A stretch of DNA of 64,000 nucleotides from Alphaproteobacteria bacterium (GCA_018970445.1 JAGWWF010000002.1:62001-126000); one strand, 5' to 3'; positions 43,347-52,110 are shown, counted from the stretch's first letter. The notes: a model not told the origin generated them from the letters alone. A program made the numbers and translations.

Positions 43347-44018
43347 TCAGCCCTCGACCCGGTCGAGGCGATAGCCAAAGCCATAGACCGAGCTCAATCG
43401 CCAGCCGTCTTCGGGGCGCAGCGACAGGCGCTTGCGCACCTGGGCGATATGGGCATCGAGCGTGCGGCTGCCGGGCAGATCACCCCGCCCCCACACCGCG
43501 TTCATGATCGCATCGCGCGACAGCGCCTGGCCGGCATTGTCGATCAGCAGGCGGGCCAGCGCATATTCCTTGGCGGTGAGCTGCACGGGATGGCCGCGCA
43601 CCACCACCTGGTGGCTGCCGCGGATGAACTGCATGCCGTCGATCCTGTCGCTGCCATTCAACCGGCGCGGCCGCGTTTCGGCGATGGCGGCCACCACGGC
43701 GGCAACGCCATCATCATCCAGCGGATCGGGCAGCTCCAGATCGGCCAGCTCGGCAATGCCGCCGGGCGCATCGGGCGACATCAGCATGATGATCATCGGC
43801 AGCCGGTCATGCGCGGCGCGCAGCCGGTGCATCACCGCCACGCCGCACAGATCGGGGCCATCCCAGCGCATCAGCAGCGCATCGAATCGTTCATTCTGCA
43901 CGGCCTCGATCACGGCAGCGCCGGTGACCATCGCCATCGGCTTGTGGCCCAGCCGGGCAAAGGCCACCGAAAGCCGGCCGGATTCTTGCGCCTGATGATG
44001 GAAAATCCCAATCTTCAT
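43347..44018 (-). CDS. OmpR/PhoB-type winged-helix regulator with degenerate receiver
   Basis: The 223-residue protein has a receiver-like N-terminal half and a well-formed C-terminal wHTH near residues 125-220 (VQLTAKEYALARLLIDNAGQ, then SRTLDAHIAQVRKRLSLRPEDG and VYGFGYRL). The receiver has lost the acidic pair (IGIFHHQ), the conserved Thr/Ser and Lys are not apparent, and only WDG near residue 52 could provide a phospho-acceptor. It may therefore act without phosphorylation. No histidine kinase is nearby. I chose the ATG at 44016-44018 with AGGG upstream. A 13-bp inverted repeat lies 18 bp upstream of the start. Confidence 0.86.
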   Translation of the reverse strand: MKIGIFHHQAQESGRLSVAFARLGHKPMAMVTGAAVIEAVQNERFDALLMRWDGPDLCGVAVMHRLRAAHDRLPMIIMLMSPDAPGGIAELADLELPDPLDDDGVAAVVAAIAETRPRRLNGSDRIDGMQFIRGSHQVVVRGHPVQLTAKEYALARLLIDNAGQALSRDAIMNAVWGRGDLPGSRTLDAHIAQVRKRLSLRPEDGWRLSSVYGFGYRLDRVEG

Positions 44019-44035
44019 GCCGCCCTGCCGCTGCT

Positions 44036-44048
44036 GTTGCACTGCAAC
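44036..44048. promoter_or_regulatory. 13-bp inverted repeat upstream of the orphan regulator
   Basis: GTTGCA-c-TGCAAC lies 18-30 bp before the regulator start, where it would cover the promoter or transcription start. An autoregulatory site is possible, though OmpR-type proteins more often bind direct repeats. Confidence 0.3.
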
Positions 44049-44093
44049 GAATCACAATTTACGCAGGCAAAGGCCATGCGCAAGCACAACAGG

Positions 44094-44110
44094 CGGCACG
44101 CGGCGTGCCG
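44094..44110. terminator. Short hairpin after the small sulfite-oxidase-fold gene
   Basis: CGGCACG-cgg-CGTGCCG (7-bp stem, 3-base loop) follows the end of the minus-strand gene at 44146. There is no T run, so it is a weak candidate for a terminator. Confidence 0.35.
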
Positions 44111-44145
44111 ATATCTTGTCTCATGAACGGCCCGGCGGGCACGGA

Positions 44146-44595
44146 TCAGGGCAGTTGCTGCACCATCAGCGCCCGCAGCTGGCGCACCGACCGGGCGGCG
44201 CGGGCTTCGCCGGGTACCACCAGCCGCAACGGGCCATCGGCGGCGGCCAGCGGCTTTCCGTCGCACTGGCTGGCGATCAGCACCGGGCGGTTGCCCAGCT
44301 TGCGATCCAGCTCGGCCAGGGTGAAGGCCACGCGATAGCCATCGGCGGCTTCGGCGCGGATCAGGATCAGCAGGGCCGCCCCGCTGACGGCCGGGCCCGA
44401 TGGCAGGCCGGCGGCGGCGGCCAGATCGGCCAGCCACACGCCGCTGCACTGCTGGGTCTGGCCATGGGCGGTGAGCGTGGCGCTGGCCGCCGGCAGCCGC
44501 GCCAGGCTGGCGGCATCCAGCGGCAGGCTGGCCGGAAGGGCAGCGGCCTGGGCCGCAAGGCCCAGCGCAAGTGCGGCAGCAATCATCTTTGGCAT
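44146..44595 (-). CDS. Small exported sulfite-oxidase/molybdopterin-fold domain protein
   Basis: The 149-residue protein has a signal peptide (MPKMIAAALALGLAAQAAA). Its mature part resembles the end of a molybdopterin oxidoreductase (SUOX) domain: QCSGVWLADLAAAAGLPSG near residue 50, DGYRVAFTLAELDRKLGNRPVLI near 85, and GKPLAAADGPLRLVVPGE near 110. Cys50 lies where the domain's conserved Cys could fall, but the full cofactor pocket cannot be present in so short a chain. Family membership by pattern only; enzymatic activity is doubtful. It may bind a partner or another ligand. Confidence 0.58.
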   Translation of the reverse strand: MPKMIAAALALGLAAQAAALPASLPLDAASLARLPAASATLTAHGQTQQCSGVWLADLAAAAGLPSGPAVSGAALLILIRAEAADGYRVAFTLAELDRKLGNRPVLIASQCDGKPLAAADGPLRLVVPGEARAARSVRQLRALMVQQLP

Positions 44596-44707
44596 CCCGT
44601 GCTGGGCGGCCCCGGCTGTTGCCGGCAAGCCGCACGCAAGCGGAGATAACAGCGCACCGGGAAAGCGCAACATTGACGAGGCTGCGAATCGCGATAGGTG
44701 ACGCGGC

Positions 44708-45232
44708 ATGACCGCCGCCCCCGCCGTTCCTGCCCCGCCCCGCCTGGCCACAGCCCCGTTCGACGCACGGCTGCTGCGCGATGCCTTCGGCTGTTTTGCC
44801 ACCGGCGTGACGGTGGTGACGGGGCAGACTGCCAGCGGCCAGCGCGTCGGGCTGACGGCCAACAGCTTCACTTCGGTCAGCCTGGATCCGCCGCTGCTGC
44901 TGTTCTGCCCGGCCAATGGCGCATCGGCGCTGCCGGCGCTCAGGGAAACCGGGCGCTTTGCCATCAACATCCTCGATCTGGGCGGCCAGGCCGTGGCCGA
45001 TCGCTTCACCCGCAAGGATATCGACCGTTTTGCCGAGCATGACTGGCAGGATTGGGATGGCGTGCCGGTGCTGGCCGCGGCCAAGGCGGCCTTTGCCTGC
45101 GAACTGCACGCCGACCATGATGGCGGCGATCATCGCATCATCGTCGGCCGGGTGACGCGGCTGGCGCTGGATCAGGGCCGGGAACCGCTGCTGTATCTGC
45201 ACGGCCGTTATCGCCGGGTGCATGTTGGCTGA
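44708..45232 (+). CDS. Flavin reductase family protein (FMN-binding)
   Basis: The 174-residue protein has the FMN-binding split-barrel of flavin reductases: FGCFATGVTVVTG near residue 29, VGLTANSFTSVSLDPPLLLFC near 48-68 and HADHDGGDHRIIVGRVTRL near 138. Such proteins reduce FMN/FAD with NADH, usually to feed a two-component monooxygenase. No oxygenase partner is adjacent. The end overlaps the flippase start by 11 bases. Cytosolic. Confidence 0.87.
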   Translation: MTAAPAVPAPPRLATAPFDARLLRDAFGCFATGVTVVTGQTASGQRVGLTANSFTSVSLDPPLLLFCPANGASALPALRETGRFAINILDLGGQAVADRFTRKDIDRFAEHDWQDWDGVPVLAAAKAAFACELHADHDGGDHRIIVGRVTRLALDQGREPLLYLHGRYRRVHVG

Positions 45233-46793
45233 TCCAGCCGCCTCCAGCCGCAGTGACGCGGCGGAAACCGCTGCGCCCAGCCGCGGCGACGCGGCGGAAA
45301 CCGCCGCTTTGGCCAAGGGCGGGCGCACCAGTTTCCTGGGTTATGTATTGCGGCTGGCGGCGCGCTTTCCCTTCCTGTTCATCGCCGGCCGCCTGTATGG
45401 GGCCGAGGCGCTGGGCCATTTCGCCTATGCCACCATGGTGGTGGAACTGGCGGCGATGCTGGCCACGCTGGGCCTGAAACGCGGCCTGGCCGAAGAACTG
45501 GCCCGCCGCCCCGATGATGAGGCCGGCGCGCTGGGCGATGCGCTGCTGCTGGCGCTGCTGGCGTCGCTGGCCGGGGCCGGGCTGTTGCTGGCAGTGCCGC
45601 AGCTGCTGTTTCCCGCCGGCGGCGGCCAGGCGCTGGATCATTGGTTTGCCCTGATCATCCCCTTCATCGCGCTGGCCGATGTGGCGCTGGCGGGCCTGGC
45701 CTATCATCATGATGTGGGCGCGCAGGTGCGGGCGCGGGCGATCATCGAACCCTGGGTGCTGTCGATCGCGGCGCTGGCGCTGGCCTTCACGGCGTGGCGG
45801 GCCGATGGCATGCTGATCGCCTATCTTTTGTCGATGCTGGCGGCCTGTGCGGCCGCCCTGGTGCCGGCGCTGCGCCGCTTTGGCTGGCCGCGCGGCTGGC
45901 GGCCGGCGCCGGCGCGGCTGTGGGCGCTGGCCCGCGCCAATGGCCCGCTGGCCGGGGCCGATGTCGCCGAATGGGGCGCGCGCCGGCTGGACATCTTCAT
46001 CCTGGGCCGCTTTGCCCCGGCCGAAGTGGTGGGCGTCTATTATGTTGCCCAGCAGATCGCGTCGCTGCCGCAGCGGCTGAAATCCAGTTTCGATCCGATC
46101 CTGGGCCCGGTGCTGGCGCGCAATCTGGCCGCCGGCAATCTGGCCAAGGCCGCCGCCCATGTGCGGCAGATCAGTTTCTGGGTGGCATCGGTGCAGCTGG
46201 CCGTGGTGCTGGCGCTGGGGATGACCGGCCAGGCCGGCCTGGGCCTGTTCGGCCCGGCCTTTGCCAGCGGCGTGCTGGTGCTGGTGATGCTGTTGACGGT
46301 GGAATTGTTTGCCGCGCAGGCCGCCGTGGCCGAAGGCGCGCTGGTCTATGTCGCGCGCGGGCCCAATCTGGTCTGGTCGCTGATCGGGCTGGGCGTGCAG
46401 CTGGGGCTCAGCCTGTGGCTGGTGCCGCTGGCCGGGCCGCTGGGCGGCGCGGTGGGCGCAGCGCTGGCGCTGGCGCTGGCGGCGCTGCTGCAATCGGTGG
46501 CCAAATCGCGGCTGCTGGCGGCCCGGCTGGGCCACCAGGTGTCGGGCTGGCGCTTCAGCCTGATCGTGGCGGGCGTGCCGGCCTTTGGCATTGGCCTGCT
46601 GGTGCTGCGCACGCCCGAACCCATCCAGCTTTCGATCGGGCTGGTGGCGATATTGGGCACGTTCGGCTTCATCATCTGGCGCTTTGGTTTCAAGGGTGCC
46701 GATCGCCTGCTGTTTGCCCGCGGCCTGAAGAAGATCGAGGCCGAGGCCGCCGCCATTCCCATCGCCCCCGGCCTTGGCGATCAGCCCGGCTGA
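45222..46793 (+). CDS. Polysaccharide/lipopolysaccharide flippase (Wzx-like, MOP superfamily)
   Basis: The 523-residue inner-membrane protein has 12-14 hydrophobic segments and the Wzx/oligosaccharide-flippase outline: FIAGRLYGAEALGHFAYATMV near residue 50 and VGVYYVAQQIASLPQRLKSSFDPIL near 275. It likely flips lipid-linked glycan units across the membrane. The N-terminal 30 residues are a hydrophilic tail with an 11-residue duplicated unit (SRSDAAETAA / SRGDAAETAA), encoded by a 33-bp tandem repeat at 45245-45310. It overlaps the flavin reductase by 11 bases and a convergent gene by 13 bases at its end. Substrate unknown. Confidence 0.82.
   Translation: MLADPAASSRSDAAETAAPSRGDAAETAALAKGGRTSFLGYVLRLAARFPFLFIAGRLYGAEALGHFAYATMVVELAAMLATLGLKRGLAEELARRPDDEAGALGDALLLALLASLAGAGLLLAVPQLLFPAGGGQALDHWFALIIPFIALADVALAGLAYHHDVGAQVRARAIIEPWVLSIAALALAFTAWRADGMLIAYLLSMLAACAAALVPALRRFGWPRGWRPAPARLWALARANGPLAGADVAEWGARRLDIFILGRFAPAEVVGVYYVAQQIASLPQRLKSSFDPILGPVLARNLAAGNLAKAAAHVRQISFWVASVQLAVVLALGMTGQAGLGLFGPAFASGVLVLVMLLTVELFAAQAAVAEGALVYVARGPNLVWSLIGLGVQLGLSLWLVPLAGPLGGAVGAALALALAALLQSVAKSRLLAARLGHQVSGWRFSLIVAGVPAFGIGLLVLRTPEPIQLSIGLVAILGTFGFIIWRFGFKGADRLLFARGLKKIEAEAAAIPIAPGLGDQPG
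45245..45310 (+). repeat. 33-bp tandem duplication in the flippase N-terminus
   Basis: Two 33-base units (45245-45277 and 45278-45310) that both contain GACGCGGCGGAAACCGC are joined in frame. They encode an 11-residue repeat in the hydrophilic N-terminal tail of the flippase. They differ at a few positions, so the duplication is not very recent. Confidence 0.7.
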
Positions 46794-47278
46794 CGGCGCA
46801 GCAGCACGCGGAACAGCCACCAGCTGCCCATGGCATAGAGCGCGGCGTTGATCAGCACCACCATCGCCCAGAACCGCACCGGTTCAAAGCCATCGACGAT
46901 GCCAAAGCGGTGGTTGGTCAGCACCTGGCTGATGCCGGCCATGGCCAGGCCCAGCCAGCTGTAGGCCATCTGGATCTTGTGCGTCTTCAAGGCATCGGGG
47001 TTGCGGTGGCGCAGCCACTTGCGCAGCGCCCACATGCCGCTGCCCAGCGACCACAGGCTGACGAACGCCAGGATGTGGAAGGGCAGGAAGGGCGTGCCCG
47101 GCCGGTAACTGGCCAGCGCGCCCAGGTTGCACAGCAGCATGGCCGGCACATAGAGCCGCCCGGCCAGCGCATGGCCGGGCGTGCCCTGGCGGGCAAGCAG
47201 CTGATGCAGGCCCAGCGGCAGGGCAAGGCAGGCCGCGGCCAGATGGGCGAGCAGCAGCGGCGAGAGATTGGCAAGCAT
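46781..47278 (-). CDS. DUF2306 family membrane protein
   Basis: The 165-residue protein has four to five hydrophobic segments and the DUF2306 motifs HLAAACLALPLGLHQLLARQGT near residue 10-30, HALAGRLYVPAMLL near 35 and KTHKIQMAYSWLGLAMAGISQ near 98-118, with conserved histidines in the membrane. Function unknown. I chose the ATG at 47276-47278, which has AAAGGA upstream; an alternative start 20 codons earlier lacks one. Its end overlaps the flippase end by 13 bases, convergently. Confidence 0.82.
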   Translation of the reverse strand: MLANLSPLLLAHLAAACLALPLGLHQLLARQGTPGHALAGRLYVPAMLLCNLGALASYRPGTPFLPFHILAFVSLWSLGSGMWALRKWLRHRNPDALKTHKIQMAYSWLGLAMAGISQVLTNHRFGIVDGFEPVRFWAMVVLINAALYAMGSWWLFRVLLRRQPG

Positions 47279-47355
47279 CGGGCACGTCCTTTGCGGGTTG
47301 GCCGCCCCGCTGTGGCCAGCCGCCGCCGCTTGCCGCAACGCCGCTTTCGCCTATC

Positions 47356-48201
47356 ATGCCCATTGTTTCGTCAACCCTGCCGCTGCCGGATTCACGCATC
47401 GTGGAATCGACCGTTTCTGCCGCTGCACCATCACCGCACCGCCCGCTGCTGGCGGGCAGCCTGTTCGCGATTCTGATCTGTGTGGTGGCCGGCCCCTTTG
47501 CCACCGGCAGCCTGCCCTGGCCCAGCCGGCTGGTGTTCTGGCTGGTGCTGATCGGCTGGCAGGCGGCCAAATGGTGGCTGTGGACGGCGTGGACCGCCCC
47601 GCGCGCCAGCGGCCGCCATGGCGCGCTGCTGCTGGTCCTGGGCGGCACACTGCTGCTCAACGCCACCCTGCCGCTGGAGATTGATCTGATGTTCCGCGCC
47701 ATTGGCCGGCCGCTGGAACTGTCGTGGCCGGGGCTGTATCTGATGGCGGTGCTGATCGGTGCGGCCATCGCGGTGCTGATCAGCGTGGTGGCACCGCGCC
47801 CGGCGACGATCACACCGGCCGCCGCACCGGGCACCGCACCGGGCACCGCACCGGGCGAGGCGCAAGGCCTGGCGCCGTCGCTGCTGGCCCAGCGCGCCGG
47901 CCTGCCCGATCTGGCCGCCGTGCGCCACGTGGTGGCCGAGGATCATTATCTGCGCCTGGTGCTGGCCGATGGCCGCCAGCCGCTGGTGCTGTTCCGCCTG
48001 AGCGATGCCCTGCCGGAACTGGCCGGGCTGGATGGTGCCCAAGTGCATCGCAGCGCCTGGGTGGCGCGGCGGCATGTGGTGGGGGCGATCCGCACCGGCC
48101 GGCGCTGGACGCTGCAACTGGCCGATGGCAGCGAACAGGTGGTGAGCGAGACCCATCTGCCCACCGTGCGCGCCGCCGGCTGGCTTCAGACAAAGCTGTA
48201 G
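47356..48201 (+). CDS. Membrane-anchored LytTR-family transcriptional regulator
   Basis: The 281-residue protein has four transmembrane segments between about residues 32 and 150, a Pro/Ala/Thr linker with a short repeat, and a C-terminal LytTR DNA-binding domain from about residue 180: RHVVAEDHYLRLVLADG, then VHRSAWVARRHVVGAIRTG. There is no receiver domain, so it senses through the membrane part or is constitutive. The start shown is an ATG with no clear ribosome-binding site; a GTG at 47401 is a possible alternative. Target genes are unknown. Confidence 0.82.
   Translation: MPIVSSTLPLPDSRIVESTVSAAAPSPHRPLLAGSLFAILICVVAGPFATGSLPWPSRLVFWLVLIGWQAAKWWLWTAWTAPRASGRHGALLLVLGGTLLLNATLPLEIDLMFRAIGRPLELSWPGLYLMAVLIGAAIAVLISVVAPRPATITPAAAPGTAPGTAPGEAQGLAPSLLAQRAGLPDLAAVRHVVAEDHYLRLVLADGRQPLVLFRLSDALPELAGLDGAQVHRSAWVARRHVVGAIRTGRRWTLQLADGSEQVVSETHLPTVRAAGWLQTKL
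47824..47856 (+). repeat. Tandem 12-bp repeat in the LytTR gene linker
   Basis: About 2.75 copies of the unit GCACCGGGCACC encode an APGT repeat in the linker between the membrane part and the LytTR domain. It is in frame and may change linker length between strains. Confidence 0.6.
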
Positions 48202-50381
48202 GGATCGACATCCACCACCACCCGCACCGATGGCGGCAGCGGCACGGCAGCCAGCCAGCCGCGCAGGATGGCGGGCAGCGGCAGATCGCGCCGGGCCTGC
48301 ACCAGCAGCCGGTGGCGGTGCCGCCCGCGCAGCATGGCCAGTGCCGCCGGCGCCGGCCCCAGCACCAACAGCCCATCGGCCTGCGGCGCGGCGCGGCCCA
48401 GCGTGTCGGCGGCGGCCCTGGCGGCCGCAGCATCTTGGGAACTGATGATCAGGGCCGCCAGACGTCCGAACGGCGGCAGGCCCAGATCGCGGCGGGCGGC
48501 GATTTCGGCGGCGAAGAAGCCATCGGCATTGCCGGCTTTCAGCGCCTGCATCAGCGGCGCTGCCGGCTGGTGGGTCTGGATCAGCACGCGGCCCGGTTTT
48601 GCCCCGCGCCCGGCCCGGCCCGATGCCTGCACGATCTGCTGCCAGCAGCGCTCGCCAGCGCGCAGGTCCCCGCCCGACAGGCCCAGATCGGCATCGACAA
48701 TGCCCACCAGGGTGAGATCGGGGAAATGATAGCCCTTGGTGACCATCTGGGTGCCGATGATGATGTCCACCCGCCCCTGTTCCACCGCCTGCACCAGCGC
48801 GGCGGCGCGGGCCGGGCTGGTGATCGTGTCGCTGGTGACGATGGCAGTGCGGGCGGCGGGGAAGATGCGGCCCACCTCTTCGCCGATGCGTTCCACGCCG
48901 GGGCCGCAGGCGGCCAGGCTGTCGGCCGCGCCACATTCGGGGCAGGCAGCGGGCACCGGGGTCTGGTGGCCGCAATGGTGGCAGGCCAGCCGGCGCGACA
49001 GGCGATGTTCCACCATCCAGGCGGTGCAGTGCGGGCACTGGATGCGATGGCCACAGCTGCGGCACAGGGTGAGCGGGGCAAAACCGCGCCGGTTGAGGAA
49101 GAGCAGCGACTGTTCGCCGGCCGCCAGAGTCTGCTCGAGCGCGGCGACAACCGGCGGCGACAGGAAGGCCCCGCGCGTTGGCGGATGCCGTGTCATGTCC
49201 ACCAGCTGCACATCGGGCAGTTCGGCCCCGCCAAAACGGGCCGGCAGCACAAGATGGCGATAGGTGCCGCGCTGGCTGAGCACCTGGGTTTCGATGGCCG
49301 GGGTGGCGGTGGCCAGCACCACGGGCAGGTCTTCCATCCGCCCGCGCATCACCGCCACGTCGCGGGCGTGATAATGCACGCCCTCTTCCTGCTTGAAGCT
49401 GGCTTCATGGGCTTCATCGACGATGATGGCTTTGAGGTTCGCATAGGGCAGGAACAGGGCCGAGCGTGCCCCCACCACCACCCTTGCGCGGCCATCGGCA
49501 ATGGCCGCCCAGGCGGCGCGGCGGGCGCTGGTTTTCAGGTCTGAATGCCAGGCCAGCGGCTGGCAGCCGAAGCGCTGGGCAAAGCGCGCCAGCCACGGCG
49601 CGGTGAGGGCGATTTCCGGCACCATCACCAGCGCCTGGCCGCCGCCGCGAATGGCCTGCGCCACCGCTTCGAAATACACCTCGGTCTTGCCCGAACCGGT
49701 CACGCCTTCCAGCAGCATCGGCGCGAACTGGCCGGCCGCAACGGCGGCGACCAGTTCATCGGCGACACCGCGCTGTTGGGCGGACAGCTGCGGCGGGGCG
49801 TGATCGGGATCGGGCAGCGGCGGGCTGGCATCGGCCGACACGGTTTCGCCGATCAGGGTGCCGGCCGCCACCAGCCCGCGAATCACCGCCTCGCTCACGC
49901 CGGCCAGGCGCGCCAGATCGCGCGCCGTGCCCTGCCGGCCGTCCAGCCGTTCCAGCGCCTGCGCCCGTTCCGGGGTGAGGCGGCTGGGCAGCGGGCCGCC
50001 CAGGCGATATTCGGTGAATTCGCGCGGGGAAAGAAACGCCACCGATGGCCAGGCCATGCGCACCACCGCCTGGATGGGCGCGACATAATAATCCGCCGTC
50101 CAGTCGATCAGCCGGCGCAAGGGCGCCGCCAGCGGCGGCAGATCGAGCCGGGCGATGACCGGCCGCAATTTCGCATCCGGCACCGCCGGCGCGTCCAGAT
50201 GGTCGGCATCCCACACCACGCCGATGATGCGGCGCGGGCCCAGCGGCACTTCCACCGCATCGCCCGGGGCCAGCCCCAGGCCGGCCGGCACGGCATAATC
50301 CAGCGCCCCCAGCCCATGCTGGAAGGGAATGATGCGCACGCGCGAGGAAGATGTGGGGATCACCACGCCACAGATAGGCAA
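48186..50381 (-). CDS. priA: Primosomal protein N' (replication restart helicase)
   Basis: Helicase and primosome assembly factor that restarts collapsed forks. The 731-residue protein has the 3'-DNA-binding domain at the N-terminus (VRIIPFQHGLGALDYAVP), Walker A GVTGSGKTEVYFEA near residue 228, the helicase DEAH VDEAHE near 317, and the zinc-binding insert with eight cysteines (CRSCGHRIQCPHC near 440, then CHHCGHQTPVPAACPEC). SGRAGRGAKPGRVLIQTHQP near 600 marks the C-terminal helicase lobe. Its end overlaps the LytTR gene end by 16 bases convergently. It is divergent from purB, 30 bp away. Confidence 0.96.
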   Translation of the reverse strand: MPICGVVIPTSSSRVRIIPFQHGLGALDYAVPAGLGLAPGDAVEVPLGPRRIIGVVWDADHLDAPAVPDAKLRPVIARLDLPPLAAPLRRLIDWTADYYVAPIQAVVRMAWPSVAFLSPREFTEYRLGGPLPSRLTPERAQALERLDGRQGTARDLARLAGVSEAVIRGLVAAGTLIGETVSADASPPLPDPDHAPPQLSAQQRGVADELVAAVAAGQFAPMLLEGVTGSGKTEVYFEAVAQAIRGGGQALVMVPEIALTAPWLARFAQRFGCQPLAWHSDLKTSARRAAWAAIADGRARVVVGARSALFLPYANLKAIIVDEAHEASFKQEEGVHYHARDVAVMRGRMEDLPVVLATATPAIETQVLSQRGTYRHLVLPARFGGAELPDVQLVDMTRHPPTRGAFLSPPVVAALEQTLAAGEQSLLFLNRRGFAPLTLCRSCGHRIQCPHCTAWMVEHRLSRRLACHHCGHQTPVPAACPECGAADSLAACGPGVERIGEEVGRIFPAARTAIVTSDTITSPARAAALVQAVEQGRVDIIIGTQMVTKGYHFPDLTLVGIVDADLGLSGGDLRAGERCWQQIVQASGRAGRGAKPGRVLIQTHQPAAPLMQALKAGNADGFFAAEIAARRDLGLPPFGRLAALIISSQDAAAARAAADTLGRAAPQADGLLVLGPAPAALAMLRGRHRHRLLVQARRDLPLPAILRGWLAAVPLPPSVRVVVDVDPYSFV

Positions 50382-50411
50382 GTCACCACGCGCGTGCTAG
50401 GCGGCGCGGCC

Positions 50412-51722
50412 ATGATCCCGCGTTATTCCCGCCCCGACATGGTTGCCATCTGGGAACCGGAAACCCGCTTCCGCATCTGGTTCGAGATCGAGGCGCACGC
50501 CACGCAGAAACTGGCCGATCTGGGGGTGGTGCCGCAGGCCGCCGCCAAGGCGCTGTGGGACTGGTGGGCGACCAACCCGGCCATCGACGTGGCCGCCATC
50601 GACGCGATCGAGGCGGTGACAAAGCATGACGTGATCGCCTTTCTGGACTGGGTGGCCGCCCAGGTGGGGCCCGAAGCCCGCTTCATGCATCAGGGCATGA
50701 CCAGTTCGGACGTGCTGGACACCTGTCTGGCCGTGCAGCTGGCGCGCGCTGCCGATCTGCTGCTGGCCGATCTGGATGCGCTGCTGGCCGCCATCAGGCG
50801 CCGCGCCCATGAGCACAAATACACGCCCACCATGGGCCGCAGCCACGGCATCCATGCCGAACCGACCAGCTTTGGCGTGAAGCTGGCCCAGGCTTATGCC
50901 GAATTTGCGCGCAACCGCGCGCGGCTGGTGGCGGCGCGCGCCGATATCGCCACCTGCGCCATTTCCGGCGCGGTCGGCACCTTTGCCAATGTCGATCCGC
51001 GCGTGGAGGAGCATGTCGCGCAGCAGCTGGGCCTCAGCGTCGAGCCGGTGTCCACCCAGGTCATCCCGCGCGACCGCCATGCCATGTTCTTTGCCACGCT
51101 GGGCGTGATCGCCAGCAGCATCGAGCGGCTGGCCACCGAAATCCGCCATTTGCAGCGTACCGAAGTGCTGGAGGCCGAGGAATATTTCAGCCCCGGCCAG
51201 AAGGGTTCGAGCGCGATGCCGCACAAGCGCAACCCGGTGCTGACCGAGAATCTGACCGGCCTGGCCCGGCTGGTGCGCGGCTTTGTCACGCCGGCGCTGG
51301 AAAATGTCGCGCTGTGGCATGAACGCGATATCAGCCACAGCAGCGTGGAACGCATGATCGGCCCCGATGCCACGGTCACGCTGGATTTCGCCCTGGTGCG
51401 GTTGACCCAGGTGGTGGACAAATTGCTGATCTATCCCGACCGGATGGAGAAGAATCTGGGCAGGATGGGCGGCCTGATCCATTCCCAGCGCGTGCTGCTT
51501 GCCCTCACCCAGGCCGGGGTCAGCCGCGATGGCGCCTATCGGCTGGTGCAAAGGAACGCCATGCAGGTGTGGCAGGCCGATGGCGCGCTCAATCTGCTCG
51601 ATCTGCTCAAGGCCGATGCCGAGGTGACGGCGCATCTGCCGGCGGCGCAACTGGAAACCCTGTTCGATCTTGGCTACCACCTGCGCCACGTCGACACGAT
51701 CTTTGCCCGCGTGTTCGGCTGA
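50412..51722 (+). CDS. purB: Adenylosuccinate lyase
   Basis: Catalyses the two fumarate-releasing steps of purine synthesis: SAICAR to AICAR, and adenylosuccinate to AMP. 436 residues, normal length. The start MIPRYSRPDMVAIWEPETRF is typical of alphaproteobacterial PurB. TSSDVLDTC lies near residue 97, the catalytic region MGRSHGIHAEPTSFG near 140, and the fumarase-superfamily signature SSAMPHKRNP near 266. A purine phosphoribosyltransferase and adenine/adenosine deaminase follow downstream, which supports a purine-metabolism neighbourhood. Confidence 0.97.
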   Translation: MIPRYSRPDMVAIWEPETRFRIWFEIEAHATQKLADLGVVPQAAAKALWDWWATNPAIDVAAIDAIEAVTKHDVIAFLDWVAAQVGPEARFMHQGMTSSDVLDTCLAVQLARAADLLLADLDALLAAIRRRAHEHKYTPTMGRSHGIHAEPTSFGVKLAQAYAEFARNRARLVAARADIATCAISGAVGTFANVDPRVEEHVAQQLGLSVEPVSTQVIPRDRHAMFFATLGVIASSIERLATEIRHLQRTEVLEAEEYFSPGQKGSSAMPHKRNPVLTENLTGLARLVRGFVTPALENVALWHERDISHSSVERMIGPDATVTLDFALVRLTQVVDKLLIYPDRMEKNLGRMGGLIHSQRVLLALTQAGVSRDGAYRLVQRNAMQVWQADGALNLLDLLKADAEVTAHLPAAQLETLFDLGYHLRHVDTIFARVFG

Positions 51723-51753
51723 ACCTGTTCCCCCAACCGAAGGATTGTCCCCC

Positions 51754-52065
51754 ATGAAGATGCTGCTTGCGATCGCCCTGGCCGCCCTGCCGGCCGCCGC
51801 CCTGGCCCAGACGCCGCCGCCGCCGGCGGCCCCGGCTGCGCCCGCCGCCCCTGCCGCCGTGACGCTGGACACGCCGATCGAGGCGCTGCTGGCCAACGAG
51901 AAGACCAAGGCGATCGTGGATGCCCGCATCCCCGGCCTGTCGGCCCACCCGATGCTGGACCAGTTCAAATCGATGAGCCTGAAGCAGCTGCAGACGATGG
52001 CCGGCGGCCAGCTCACCGATGCCATGCTGGAAGGCGTTGCCGCCGATCTGGCCGCCGGCAAATAA
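51754..52065 (+). CDS. Small secreted protein of unknown function
   Basis: The 103-residue protein has a signal peptide (MKMLLAIALAALPAAALA), then a Pro/Ala-rich stretch (about residues 20-35) and a compact helical domain (IEALLANEKTKAIVDARIPG, then KSMSLKQLQTMAGGQLTD). The last part could bind another protein or a small ligand. I recognise no named family. An AAGGA site precedes the ATG. It lies between purB and the phosphoribosyltransferase gene, on the same strand, with 31-45 bp gaps. Confidence 0.62.
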   Translation: MKMLLAIALAALPAAALAQTPPPPAAPAAPAAPAAVTLDTPIEALLANEKTKAIVDARIPGLSAHPMLDQFKSMSLKQLQTMAGGQLTDAMLEGVAADLAAGK

Positions 52066-52110
52066 TCCGGCACTTGCCCGGCCGGTGCCGATGGTGGCAC
52101 CGTGCCGGGC

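Noticed and set aside
44596-45084. Upstream extension of the sulfite-oxidase-fold gene
   Set aside because: The longer frame crosses the divergent flavin reductase gene; the signal peptide at 44595 gives a natural start.
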